Shown in pieces: positions 11,628-19,965 of a stretch of 64,000 nucleotides of DNA. A model generated the notes under the pieces. It was given only the letters and a program-made list of their open reading frames with translations, was not told the origin of the DNA and searched no databases. The stretch is from Smithella sp. Its GTDB lineage: Bacteria; Desulfobacterota; Syntrophia; Syntrophales; Smithellaceae. The translations under genes were made by a program, and so were the position numbers. The number at the start of each line of letters is the position of its first letter. Positions within the stretch are counted from its first letter, which is position 1. The DNA lies in the NCBI GenBank assembly GCA_018056685.1, contig JAGPFC010000005.1, positions 1 to 64,000 of the forward strand, read 5' to 3'.

Positions 11628-11822
11628 AGGGATCGTTCCCTGAAAGCGCCGGTTGTTACTTTTTTTGCGGCGCAATCGGCGATAACCTAAAGGTCACGCG
11701 TTGCGCCCTACATTAAATACGTTATTTTGTAGGGATCGTTCGCCGAACGATCCCTTAATTGCTACATCAATCATTGTAGGGCGCGATCCCTGATCGCGCC
11801 GATTTTCCCATACATTATGCGG
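11628..11822. repeat. REP-like palindrome cluster A
   Basis: Three hairpins separate the RND pump from the island. One at 11667-11712 has GGCGCAA/TTGCGCC arms and an enlarged loop holding TAACCTAAAGGTCA. One at 11729-11754 has GGATCGTTC/GAACGATCC arms. One at 11776-11800 has GGCGCGATC/GATCGCGCC arms. All carry the GTAGGG foot, or CCCTAC when inverted. Nothing here appears to code. Confidence 0.85.
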
Positions 11823-11957
11823 CTACACACTGCGTGCTTTGCTGATGCGGTTCCAGACGGGGCGGCAGACGGCGCGATAGACTTCCTTGCGTTCTTCTGT
11901 GGTCAGGCCCAGCACATTGAAAACGATTTTATCCAGTTCGGCGCGGTCCGGCAGCCG
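11823..11957 (-). pseudogene. 3'-end remnant of an Eco57I-like methylase gene
   Basis: Read on the minus strand this gives LPDRAELDKIVFNVLGL, continues through EERKEVYRAVCR and ends NRISKARSV and a TAG stop, almost identical to the last 45 codons of the methylase gene at 15879-19226. Similarity stops abruptly at 11957. It is a decayed or partially duplicated copy; the flanking REP hairpin at 11776 is also duplicated at 15813. Confidence 0.85.
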
Positions 11958-12143
11958 TCAAAACCTTCCGTCTCAGCGTAAACGGCCACATCCACAAAAC
12001 AACACCTGCCATAACACAGACGGGAAAGATGTCTTGTATAACTTGACTCTCTGGATACGTTGTTACTACATTTTTTTTCTAAGATTCAATCAACACTCCT
12101 GCTTCACAGACAGGGGCATTTTCTTCTGTCTGGCTATTTCAGC
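11958..12143. other. Non-coding stretch between remnant and ATPase gene
   Basis: No gene is evident. A weak hairpin CAGACAG...CTGTCTG lies near 12107-12132. The stretch may be eroded sequence of an older gene, but no similarity can be recognised. Confidence 0.4.
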
Positions 12144-12181
12144 TTCTACTCCGAAAAAGTCTTGACTTTTTCGGAGTAGAA
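12144..12181. promoter_or_regulatory. 16-bp perfect inverted repeat before the ATPase gene
   Basis: TTCTACTCCGAAAAAG (12144-12159) and its exact complement CTTTTTCGGAGTAGAA (12166-12181) flank TCTTGA, ending 15 bases before the ATG at 12197. A TTGACT hexamer is embedded. It could be an operator over the promoter or a leader hairpin; which one is not decidable from sequence. Confidence 0.7.
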
Positions 12182-12196
12182 GGTAAACTGGTCACC

Positions 12197-13330
12197 ATGA
12201 AACGGTATCTCGAAAAATATATCCAGTCCGATTTGAAAAGGAAGATTGTACTGTTAACCGGTCCACGACAGACAGGCAAGACAACGCTTGCCAAAATGCT
12301 GAAGACAGACTTCGATTATTTCAATTATGACAACGCCGAACATAGGTTAAGTTTACTGAAAAAATCATGGAATCGTTCCAGAGAGCTTGTCATATTTGAT
12401 GAACTCCACAAGATGAAAAACTGGAAATCATGGCTCAAAGGCATTTACGACACTGAAAAAATTCCGCCTTCCCTCATCGTTACGGGCAGCGCCAAACTTG
12501 ATGCCTACAAAAAGGTCGGAGACTCTCTTGCCGGCAGGTTTTTTGAATACAGACTACATCCGCTGGATTTAAAGGAAATCCGACTGATTTTAGGTTCCAG
12601 TGACCTCAATGGAAAATTCGATAAACTTTTAAAACTCGGCGGATTTCCGGAACCTTACCTTGAAGGCGACGAGACCTACTACAATCGCTGGAAGAGAAGC
12701 CATTTGGACATCATCTTAAAACAGGATTTGATTGATCTTGAAAATCTGCGACATATAACAACCATAGAAACACTGATAGAACTTTTGAAAAAGAAAGTCG
12801 GCTCTCCCATATCCTACAAATCCTTGGCTGAAGACCTTCAGTGTTCGGACAAGACCGTTAAGCGCTGGTTGTCCGTACTGGAGACATTGTATGTCATCTA
12901 TAAGGTTCCGCCGTACCACAAAAACATATCCCGGAGTCTTTTGAAAGCTCCCAAATATTATTTTTACGACACCGGTCAACTACCCGATGATTCCGGTATG
13001 AAACTGGAAAACCTTGTTGCCTGCGCGCTGCTTAAAGAAATGCATTTTCGGGAAGATTGTTTCGGTGAGAAGTGGAATTTATGTTATTTGCGGAACAAGG
13101 ATGGACGGGAAATTGATTTTCTTGTAACAAAAAAGGGAACTCCGGCCATGATGATTGAGGTCAAATGGAGTGACGACGAACGAAGCCCCAATTTTTCTTT
13201 TTTTGAAAAAAATACCAAGAGCGTAAAAAAAGTCCAAATCGTCAAGGAACTCAAGAGAGAAAAGACTTACCCGGACGGCACCGAAATCCGCACGGCCTGC
13301 AAATGGCTTTCTGAAATTACCCTGAAATAA
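12197..13330 (+). CDS. AAA ATPase with C-terminal DUF4143
   Basis: A 377-aa protein of the widespread AAA_14/DUF4143 family. Walker A is GPRQTGKTT (about 21-29), Walker B is LVIFDELHKM, and a sensor-like VTGSAKL follows. A winged-helix segment (CSDKTVKRWLSVLETLYVIYKV) and a C-terminal DUF4143 with a nuclease-like DGREIDFLV...MIEVKWS complete it. The last motif resembles PD-(D/E)xK fold residues (D, then ExK). Function in the family is unsettled; roles in mobile or defence regions are often proposed. It is the only plus-strand gene of the island and is preceded by a 16-bp perfect inverted repeat. It looks intact. Confidence 0.85.
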   Translation: MKRYLEKYIQSDLKRKIVLLTGPRQTGKTTLAKMLKTDFDYFNYDNAEHRLSLLKKSWNRSRELVIFDELHKMKNWKSWLKGIYDTEKIPPSLIVTGSAKLDAYKKVGDSLAGRFFEYRLHPLDLKEIRLILGSSDLNGKFDKLLKLGGFPEPYLEGDETYYNRWKRSHLDIILKQDLIDLENLRHITTIETLIELLKKKVGSPISYKSLAEDLQCSDKTVKRWLSVLETLYVIYKVPPYHKNISRSLLKAPKYYFYDTGQLPDDSGMKLENLVACALLKEMHFREDCFGEKWNLCYLRNKDGREIDFLVTKKGTPAMMIEVKWSDDERSPNFSFFEKNTKSVKKVQIVKELKREKTYPDGTEIRTACKWLSEITLK

Positions 13331-13356
13331 ACCTGATTCCAGTTTAATTTTTAACT

Positions 13357-13522
13357 ACAAGACGTGCCCTACATTAAATACGTTATTTTGTGGGATCGTT
13401 CGCCGAACGATCCGGTTATTGCGCGGATTGATCGGGGATCAATCCCTACATGTAGGGCGAGCACCCCGTGCACGCCAAACAAACACCGCGAATTGTAGGG
13501 CGCGATCCCCGATCGCGCCGCA
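13357..13522. repeat. REP-like palindrome cluster B
   Basis: Four hairpins lie between the ATPase gene and the first RAYT gene, with arms GGATCGTTC, GGATTGATC, GGCGTGCAC-type and GGCGCGATC. Most keep the GTAGGG/CCCTAC foot; the first has GTGGG instead. They are placed directly behind the RAYT 3' end. Confidence 0.85.
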
Positions 13523-13523
13523 A

Positions 13524-14006
13524 TTATGGAAATGCGTCGTAATTAATCCCGGCAAATGGATAATCCTGCCACTGTTTCACCAAATTTTTCCGGACCGGAT
13601 TGTTGGCGATGTACTCGGCAATGGTTGTAAGCGATTCATTCTTTCGAACAACATGTTCATAATAATTGGCCTGCCATAAAGGCCTGATGTCTTCCAGCAT
13701 GGATAAAGTTTTGGAGTTATATCTTTTAAAAGCAGCCACCCAATTGGCCAGGGATTTTTTGTAGCTTTCGTTTAGCTTCATGAGCAGATGAACATGGTCG
13801 GGCATAATGCACCATGCAAAGGTCGTTACTTCTTTTGAAGCATGCGAACGGAAATCAATTTCCTGCGCAATATATTTCGCAAATTGTGGATTACAAAAAT
13901 ACGGTATCTTATTGAAAGTACAGATTGTAATAAAATAGACATAATTCGTGTCTTTATAATCAAAATTGACCAAATGTATTTGTTTTCGTTTCGGTAACAT
14001 ATTCAT
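13524..14006 (-). CDS. REP-associated tyrosine transposase (RAYT), copy 1
   Basis: A single-domain Y1 HUH transposase of 160 aa. The HUH metal motif is visible as MPDHVHLLM (about 86-94) and the catalytic Tyr lies in the C-terminal helix YIANNPVRKN (about 135-144). The N-terminal YFITICTFNK matches the family's first strand. RAYTs nick REP palindromes at a GTAG-type tetranucleotide. This gene is flanked on both sides by hairpins with a GTAG foot, which fits. Met3 is an equally good start. A close paralogue lies at 19481-19957; the last 25 residues of both are nearly identical. Confidence 0.93.
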   Translation of the reverse strand: MNMLPKRKQIHLVNFDYKDTNYVYFITICTFNKIPYFCNPQFAKYIAQEIDFRSHASKEVTTFAWCIMPDHVHLLMKLNESYKKSLANWVAAFKRYNSKTLSMLEDIRPLWQANYYEHVVRKNESLTTIAEYIANNPVRKNLVKQWQDYPFAGINYDAFP

Positions 14007-14007
14007 C

Positions 14008-14072
14008 CTGTAGGGCGGGCACCCCGTGCACGCCGGTTATTGTTTGTTTGCGGCGTGTTCGGGGAACACGCC
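14008..14072. repeat. REP-like palindrome pair C
   Basis: Two hairpins, one with GGGCGGGCAC...GTGCACGCC arms and one with GGCGTGTTC/GAACACGCC arms, in head-to-head orientation joined by GGTTATTGTTTGTTTG. They lie upstream of RAYT copy 1. Confidence 0.85.
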
Positions 14073-14127
14073 CTACACGCTGCGGGCTTTGCTGATGCGG
14101 TTTGCGACCAGGCGGCGGATGGCGCGA
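14073..14127 (-). pseudogene. Second short remnant of the methylase 3' end
   Basis: On the minus strand the last 16 codons before a TAG read AIRRLVANRISKARSV, clearly related to AVCRLVWNRISKARSV at the end of the intact methylase. The remainder of the gene is missing. The stop codon lies inside the GTAG foot of the adjacent REP hairpin, as in the intact gene. Confidence 0.7.
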
Positions 14128-14139
14128 ATCCACTAAATG

Positions 14140-15276
14140 TCAAAATAGCTTACCGAAAATATGACCGTTTTTCCTGAGAAAATTATTGATGCCGTCTTTT
14201 CCTCTGCTTTTTTTATAGGCTTTGATGATTGTTTTTAATTTCCCTTCCAGGATATTTGCTGGATATGCCATATGGCCGCCGGAAAGCAAATGGTAACCGC
14301 CTGCCGGAAAAATCCGGACAAAGACAGCCATCCCGTCTCGAATAGATTGGGAAAATCCGATGTCGTGAACAAAGACCTCTTTCTTGTCGAACACATTGCG
14401 CAGAAGAGCGCCCGTTCCTTTTTTGATAAAGGTAACCATGTAAACCGATTTGGGAGCGTCAATGCGGGCAGTGACCAGTTTCTCTTCATAATCGGACAAC
14501 TGCCCGGAATCTAGCAACGCTTTTAATATATAAGGTGTTTGTTCGCCGCTCCGATAGTAGTCATTCATCAGCCACTCGTAGAATTCTTCCATGTCTTTTT
14601 CTGTCATGCCATACATTCGGGCATCGGCAAGACGCCTAGCTCCGAAGTAGAAGTCCAATAATTTGCCGAAATTCAATATATTGTTGTCTGTCAGTTCAGC
14701 AATGCGTTTCATCCCTTTTCGGATGACCCACGTATCGACTTTTTTGTATTTTTCCACCTCCGCATTTTCGTTTTCCTCACTAATCAAACAGCAAGCCTTG
14801 TATTTTTTGCCGCTGCCGCAGAGACAAGGATCGTTGCGCCGTCGTTTGGATTCCGCCGATAAACACTGCCAGTTCATGGCTATAGATTGAAACAGAGGTG
14901 CCAAATCAGCTTCCTTCTCAAACGCCTCCTTTTCGTCTTTCGAAAACGTATTCCAGACATTCATGATATAAGACAGCACTTGATTGGCTTCGTCAATGGA
15001 CGGAAGTTCCTCTTTTCCTGTTGCTGCGACATACTCATCCATTTTCATTTTGATGAATAAATGCGTTACCCGCATCGTCTCGTTTTTACGCCGCTTGGCT
15101 TCGGTAACGGTTATGCCCTGTGCTTGAGCCGACATTTTTATCATGCAATCATAACAGGCGACGGTTGGCCGGGGCGACATCGGATTTAACAATCCCCCCA
15201 TTTTATTTTTACTGCCGCAAATGCCGCAGATGCATTGGCCATCGTCAATCATTTCACCGGTAAAGCTTTTTTTCAT
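14140..15276 (-). CDS. SEC-C motif protein of unknown function
   Basis: A 378-aa protein with start ATG at 15276 behind AAGGAA; a longer in-frame extension to 15360 runs through REP repeats and is rejected. The N-terminus has a four-Cys zinc-finger-like pattern (CICGIC...CYDC). A SEC-C zinc motif, RRNDPCLCGSGKKYKACC, stands in the middle (about 171-188). The C-terminal 190 residues are unrecognised, predicted mixed alpha/beta. SEC-C motifs bind zinc and occur on SecA and on many defence-associated proteins. It lies downstream of the methylase on the same strand, separated by a long REP array, so it could belong to the same defence unit. Confidence 0.75.
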   Translation of the reverse strand: MKKSFTGEMIDDGQCICGICGSKNKMGGLLNPMSPRPTVACYDCMIKMSAQAQGITVTEAKRRKNETMRVTHLFIKMKMDEYVAATGKEELPSIDEANQVLSYIMNVWNTFSKDEKEAFEKEADLAPLFQSIAMNWQCLSAESKRRRNDPCLCGSGKKYKACCLISEENENAEVEKYKKVDTWVIRKGMKRIAELTDNNILNFGKLLDFYFGARRLADARMYGMTEKDMEEFYEWLMNDYYRSGEQTPYILKALLDSGQLSDYEEKLVTARIDAPKSVYMVTFIKKGTGALLRNVFDKKEVFVHDIGFSQSIRDGMAVFVRIFPAGGYHLLSGGHMAYPANILEGKLKTIIKAYKKSRGKDGINNFLRKNGHIFGKLF

Positions 15277-15297
15277 ACAAATTCCTTTTTTGATTTC

Positions 15298-15877
15298 CGT
15301 AGGGCGCGGTCCCTGATCGCGCCGGTTATTGCGGATTGATCGGGGGATCAATCCATACATGTAGGGCGGGCACCCCGTGCACGCCGTTAATTGCGGATTG
15401 ATCAGGGCATTGTGACCTTTAGGTTAGATCAATCCCTACAACTACAACAACGATTGTAGGGCGGGCACCCCGTGCACGCCGTTAATTGCGGATTGATCAG
15501 GGCATTGTGACCTTTAGGTTAGATCAATCCCTACAACTACAACAACGATTGTAGGGCGGGCACCCCATGCACGCCGGTTATTGTTTGTTTGCGGCGCGTT
15601 CGGGGAACGCGCCCTACATTATTACGTTATTTTGTAGGGATCGTTCACCGAACGATCCGTTAATTGCGCGGATTGATCGGGCATTGTGACCCTATAGTGC
15701 CCTTTAGGGTATTTAGGTTAGATCAATCCCTACATCAACGGTTGTAGGGCGGGCACCCCGTGCACGCCGTTAATTGCGGATTGATCGGTGATCAATCCCT
15801 ACATTAATGGTTGTAGGGCGCGGTCCCCGACCGCGCCGATTATTCCAAACATTATGCGGCGTGTTCGGGGAACACGC
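15298..15877. repeat. REP-like palindrome array D (about 14 hairpins)
   Basis: This 580-base gene-free stretch consists of alternating head-to-head hairpins, GTAGGG-stem then stem-CCCTAC, linked by GTTAATTG or GGTTATTGTTTGTTTG. At least six different stem sequences occur, each keeping self-complementarity. Three hairpins (15393-15439, about 15488-15534, about 15662-15736) have loops enlarged by a second palindrome built on TGACCTTTAGGTTA. No coding potential is visible. Confidence 0.9.
15361..15550. repeat. 95-bp tandem duplication within the REP array
   Basis: Two exact 95-base units (15361-15455 and 15456-15550), each made of a GGGCGGGCAC-type hairpin, a GGATTGATC hairpin with enlarged loop and the tail AACTACAACAACGATT. 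A third partial unit starts at 15551 with one base changed. Confidence 0.9.
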
Positions 15878-15878
15878 C

Positions 15879-18800
15879 CTACACGCTGCGGGCTTTGCTG
15901 ATGCGGTTCCAGACAAGCCGGCAGACGGCGCGATAGACTTCTTTGCGTTCATCTTCAGTCAGGCCCAGCGCGTCGAAGACGATTTTATCCAGTTCGGCGC
16001 GGTCCGGCAGCGGTTTGGGTTCCTGCTCTTCAATGGGTGTTTTTGATTCCGGGTCAATGCCGCATTCGACAAAAACAGTCTCTATTTCCCTTTCAAAGAA
16101 AGTTTTTAAATATTTCTCCTGCTTAAAAAATAATCCGTTTGGAATATAAAAGCATCCAATATCATCAGCACTGAATTTCAGCCCACCACCACCAAGATTT
16201 GTTAATCCAAATAATTCTCTTTCGAGAATAAAAAATGTCGAATTACAAAAAACTGCTATGGTAATTATTTCATCATTATTTTGGGGAATTATTTTGTAAA
16301 ATTCTTTGCCAATTACACCTTCTGAATTATATAGAACCAAATGGTCACGGCCATATGTTCTAGCCATCAGGATAGGTGCTTGCACACGTGAATTGCCTTC
16401 AGTTTTTACTCCATACATAATTACGCCATCACTGTTTTTCTTTAGATTTATGCTTCGAGTATTTTTTACCGATTTAATAAAATGCGTCTTGGGAAATGAT
16501 TGTCCAGTATTGTTATCATGAACGTATCCATCAATGATGCAGATATCAGATATTTTTTTAATGTTTTGATTTTGTTCTATAAGTTTTAAGAAAAAATCAG
16601 GCGCACGAAGATATTTACCTCCCCATTTATTTCCTTCGTATTTACCAGCTCCCAGTTTTTTCTTTTCTTCACTCTCGTATTCCGTGCCTGTATCTTTGAG
16701 TTCCTTGACCGTGATGGGATAGACGCGGAAGATTTTGTTGGAAACGGTTTTTTCGGCATTTTCAATCGCCAGAAGGTTTTCGGTGTAAATCGCTTCTTCA
16801 AACGGCTTCTTGAAAGCGACAAATTTCACCAGATGCTGCGGGTCCACTTTTTTGCGTGGCGCGTGGATGATGGAAATAATGGTGTTGATATCCGCCGCTT
16901 CAAAAGAGCGTTTGGCATGGTTGTCAATGATGAACTCCACGGGACAGCGATTGAGCAGAAATTCCTGCAGCCAGACGCCATAGCCCACATCGAGCCACGA
17001 ATTCGAGCAGATAAAGGTATGAATGCCCTTGGGGTTTAAAAGGCGCAGGGCGCGAATATAAAAGTAAGTGTAGAGATCGGACTTGGCGTCAATTTTCTTT
17101 TTGGCTGGAAACTCTTCCGGAAAATCCAGACGCGCCATTTCCTGAAGACAGCTTTTGTATTCTTTTTTGTCCCTGATTTTGTTTAATGGATCAGCAATGT
17201 CTTCCTTCTGCACATAGGGCGGATTGCCGATGACGATGTCGAAGCCTTCCTTCTCGACAAAGATTTCGGCAAACTCGATGTTCCAGATAAGCGGCTTGTC
17301 TTTGCGGATACTTGTTTTCTGTTCTTTAAGTTCTTCTATCTGTCTTTCGAGTTCGGCGATTCTTTCCTTGTCGAAATCCAGCGCCGACTGCTTGGGTTTG
17401 ATTTCGTCAATGCCGGCAAGCGATGCGGTTTCGCTTCTCTTCTGGTGCTTTAGAACAAATATTTCCTGCTGCTTTTCGTTCATTTCCGTTTGCAGTATTT
17501 CTTCAAAGACGGCCAGTTCGCGCTGGCGGATTTCCCAGTCATCTACATTGGCGTTGTTGAAAAAGTATTCTATCTTTAAATTTTTGAGCTTCGTAACCTT
17601 GTCCTTGACACTTTTGCTAATGTTAGCGTGGCCGGCAACGGGAAATGTTTTGTTGCCGATTTTCTGCACCAGCGAATCGCCCTGCCGGACTTTGAATTCC
17701 AAGCTGGGTAAGATAGCTGTTGGCGAAAGGCGCATTTCCTCGGGTGCTTCCACAAAGAGGGAAAGCCACAAACGCAACTGGCAAATCCAGACCGCCCATT
17801 CCTTGACTTCCACGCCATAGAGGGACTGGGCGATGATAGATTTTTTTCTTTCAAAGACATTTTGCGAATCGAGATCGTAACGCGCCTTGAGGCTTTGTTC
17901 GGTCTCGTCCATGACCTGCATCATGCCGACGAGAAATGCGCCGGAACCAACAGCCGGATCGCAGATCGCCAGGCCTTCCATTTTGTCGAGGATTTCGCGC
18001 GCTTCTTTTTTGGAAAAACTGCCTTCCTTCTGGTCTTCCTCCGCCTCGCCTTCTCGGAAAAACAGTTCGTAAAGATTGGTTTTGGTGACCGGCAAGTCAA
18101 GATTCTTGTTGAGCCATTGGACAAGACTCAGGCGGCACATCAAATCCACTTCGGTACGCGGCGTGTAAACCGCACCGTCGGCCTTGTTGACGAGGCGCTC
18201 AAAGATAATGCCTAAGAATTCCGGGTTGAGCTGGAGTTCGGCGTCGTTTAGCGAGCTTTCTTCAATCGTAAAGCTGTGGGAAAAGAGAAAATCGAAGAAG
18301 TCGGATATTTCCTTATCCGGTATCCACCAGCCCTGTTCATCGTATTCTTTCTTCTCTTTGAACAGACCGCCGTTGAGATAGGGCGCACGCCTCAAGGCGT
18401 CGTTGAATTGGGCGGGCAAATGTTTTCTGGGGGTAAATTTATGATTGAGCGCTTCAAAAAACAGGATGGAAAGCCAGTCTTCATAGAACTTGTCTTTTTC
18501 TTTGGTTGCCTGATAAGCGGCAAAGAAATGCTGGATGAATTTTTCGTTGTCACCCAGCCATTTTCTCTTTTGAATGAAGCCCAGAAAGATGGTGCGGATG
18601 GCAAAGAGCAGAACAAAATCCCGCGCCTTTTCTTCCGTTATCTTGTTCACTTTCATGACGGCCTGGGCGAGCTTGTCGTATTCGACAAAGAATTCTTTGT
18701 AAAATAAATCCGTTACGGGGCCTATGGCAAAGGCTTCCTTGACTTTTTCGAGCTTGGAGAAATCGCCATCGCCGATTCGTTTTAAAAATGTCTTGTTCGT

Positions 18801-19226
18801 AAATTCGCGGCTGACAAAATACGTGAACCGGCGGAAATTGGACCATATCTTTTTATCCGCTGTGAATTCGGGATAAACGAGCGAAAAGCGGAAGTTGCCT
18901 TCCGCATCGTAAAAGATGAAAATTCCCGCGGTGTAAATCTGCTGGTCTTTGAGTATCTTCTTGGCTTTGTCGTATTGGGCTTTTTTGCCGGAGCGCTCGG
19001 AAAGCGGCTTTTGCGCGGCAAAGGAGCATACAATCAGCGCATCGCCGCCGGGAAATCTGATTTCGCCCAGCTTCTGCCCCTGGGTAAAATCGTCATCATT
19101 GTAATAAGCCAGACTATCTTTCAGTTCTTTAAACTGCCTGCTTTTGGCGCGGAAGAAGCGGACAAATTTTTCCGGTGCAAAATCGCTTATGATGTCTTCG
19201 AGTATCGGTTTGGCTTCGTTGGTCAT
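15879..19226 (-). CDS. Large Eco57I-like N6-adenine DNA methylase (type IIG-like)
   Basis: An 1115-aa protein of the Eco57I/type IIG class (COG1002). The SAM-binding motif I is ICDPAVGSGAFLVG (about 421-434) and the catalytic NPPY is at 668-671 (FDIVIGNPPYVQ). A target-recognition region of TaqI-C type follows. Between the motifs an inserted coiled coil (about 615-640, Glu/Lys/Gln-rich) is seen. The N-terminal 350 residues are unlike simple methylases; they could hold a nuclease or a partner-binding region, but I see no clear PD-(D/E)xK signature. A helicase with a PLD domain lies upstream on the same strand, with an AbiE pair and a RAYT-REP unit between. The TAG stop lies in the GTAG foot of a REP hairpin. 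Two decayed 3' fragments lie at 11823 and 14073. Confidence 0.9.
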   Translation of the reverse strand: MTNEAKPILEDIISDFAPEKFVRFFRAKSRQFKELKDSLAYYNDDDFTQGQKLGEIRFPGGDALIVCSFAAQKPLSERSGKKAQYDKAKKILKDQQIYTAGIFIFYDAEGNFRFSLVYPEFTADKKIWSNFRRFTYFVSREFTNKTFLKRIGDGDFSKLEKVKEAFAIGPVTDLFYKEFFVEYDKLAQAVMKVNKITEEKARDFVLLFAIRTIFLGFIQKRKWLGDNEKFIQHFFAAYQATKEKDKFYEDWLSILFFEALNHKFTPRKHLPAQFNDALRRAPYLNGGLFKEKKEYDEQGWWIPDKEISDFFDFLFSHSFTIEESSLNDAELQLNPEFLGIIFERLVNKADGAVYTPRTEVDLMCRLSLVQWLNKNLDLPVTKTNLYELFFREGEAEEDQKEGSFSKKEAREILDKMEGLAICDPAVGSGAFLVGMMQVMDETEQSLKARYDLDSQNVFERKKSIIAQSLYGVEVKEWAVWICQLRLWLSLFVEAPEEMRLSPTAILPSLEFKVRQGDSLVQKIGNKTFPVAGHANISKSVKDKVTKLKNLKIEYFFNNANVDDWEIRQRELAVFEEILQTEMNEKQQEIFVLKHQKRSETASLAGIDEIKPKQSALDFDKERIAELERQIEELKEQKTSIRKDKPLIWNIEFAEIFVEKEGFDIVIGNPPYVQKEDIADPLNKIRDKKEYKSCLQEMARLDFPEEFPAKKKIDAKSDLYTYFYIRALRLLNPKGIHTFICSNSWLDVGYGVWLQEFLLNRCPVEFIIDNHAKRSFEAADINTIISIIHAPRKKVDPQHLVKFVAFKKPFEEAIYTENLLAIENAEKTVSNKIFRVYPITVKELKDTGTEYESEEKKKLGAGKYEGNKWGGKYLRAPDFFLKLIEQNQNIKKISDICIIDGYVHDNNTGQSFPKTHFIKSVKNTRSINLKKNSDGVIMYGVKTEGNSRVQAPILMARTYGRDHLVLYNSEGVIGKEFYKIIPQNNDEIITIAVFCNSTFFILERELFGLTNLGGGGLKFSADDIGCFYIPNGLFFKQEKYLKTFFEREIETVFVECGIDPESKTPIEEQEPKPLPDRAELDKIVFDALGLTEDERKEVYRAVCRLVWNRISKARSV

Positions 19227-19257
19227 TGGTTAACGTCTTTCTTTTTTAATAAGGTTT

Positions 19258-19480
19258 TCGGACTGCTCGGGGAGCAGTCCCTACATGTAGGGCGGGCACA
19301 CCGTGCACGCCGGTTATTATTTGTTTGCGGCGCAATCGGCGATTGCGCCCTACATTGCCAATCGTACCATTAACTTGTTGCGGATTGATCGGGGATCAAT
19401 CCCTACATGTCGGGCGGGCACCCTGTGCACGCCGAACAAACACCGCAAATTGTAGGGCGCGATTCCCGTGCACGCCGCAA
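19258..19480. repeat. REP-like palindrome cluster E
   Basis: Hairpins with arms GGACTGCTC/GAGCAGTCC, GGGCGGGCAC type, GGCGCAATC/GATTGCGCC and GGATTGATC/GATCAATCC, plus two degenerate members. They lie between the methylase start and RAYT copy 2, that is, in the promoter region of the methylase gene. Confidence 0.85.
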
Positions 19481-19957
19481 TTATGGAAATGCGTCGTAAT
19501 TAATCCCGGCAAATGGATAATCCTGCCACTGCTTCACCAAATTTTTCCGAACCGGATTGTTGGCGATATATTCGGCAATGGTTTTTAATGATTCGTCCTT
19601 CCGAACAATGTGCTCATAATAATTAGCCTGCCACAGCGGTTTAACATCATACAGCATGGATAATATGCGGGAATTGTACTTTTTAAACGCTGCTACCCAA
19701 TTGGCCAGCGATTTCCCGTAACCTTCATTGAGTTTCAGCAATAGGTGAAGATGATCGGGCATAACGCACCAGGCAAAGGTCGTTACTTCTTTTGAAGCTT
19801 GCGAACGGAAATGAATTTCCTGTACGATAAGTCTAGCAAATTCCTGATTTTGAAAATAGGGCTGCTTATTGTGCGTACAGATCGTCACGAAATAGACGGC
19901 GTCCGTATTCGTGTAATCGTAATTGACCAGATGGATTTGTTTTCGTTTTGGTAACAT
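19481..19957 (-). CDS. REP-associated tyrosine transposase (RAYT), copy 2
   Basis: A Y1 HUH transposase of 158 aa, close paralogue of the gene at 13524. HUH is MPDHLHLLL and the tyrosine helix YIANNPVRKN is unchanged. The two proteins differ mostly by conservative changes, so both seem under selection. As with copy 1, hairpins with a GTAG foot flank both ends, forming a RAYT-REP unit that separates the AbiE toxin gene from the methylase gene. All catalytic residues are present. Confidence 0.93.
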   Translation of the reverse strand: MLPKRKQIHLVNYDYTNTDAVYFVTICTHNKQPYFQNQEFARLIVQEIHFRSQASKEVTTFAWCVMPDHLHLLLKLNEGYGKSLANWVAAFKKYNSRILSMLYDVKPLWQANYYEHIVRKDESLKTIAEYIANNPVRKNLVKQWQDYPFAGINYDAFP

Positions 19958-19965
19958 TTTTATCC

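Noticed and set aside
15277..15360. N-terminal extension of the SEC-C protein
   Set aside because: The extra 28 codons are translated REP repeats; the ATG at 15276 has a ribosome site.
15298..15877. Regular repeats that could look like a CRISPR array
   Set aside because: The units are self-complementary hairpins in alternating orientation, the intervals are short fixed linkers rather than unique spacers, and no cas genes are nearby.
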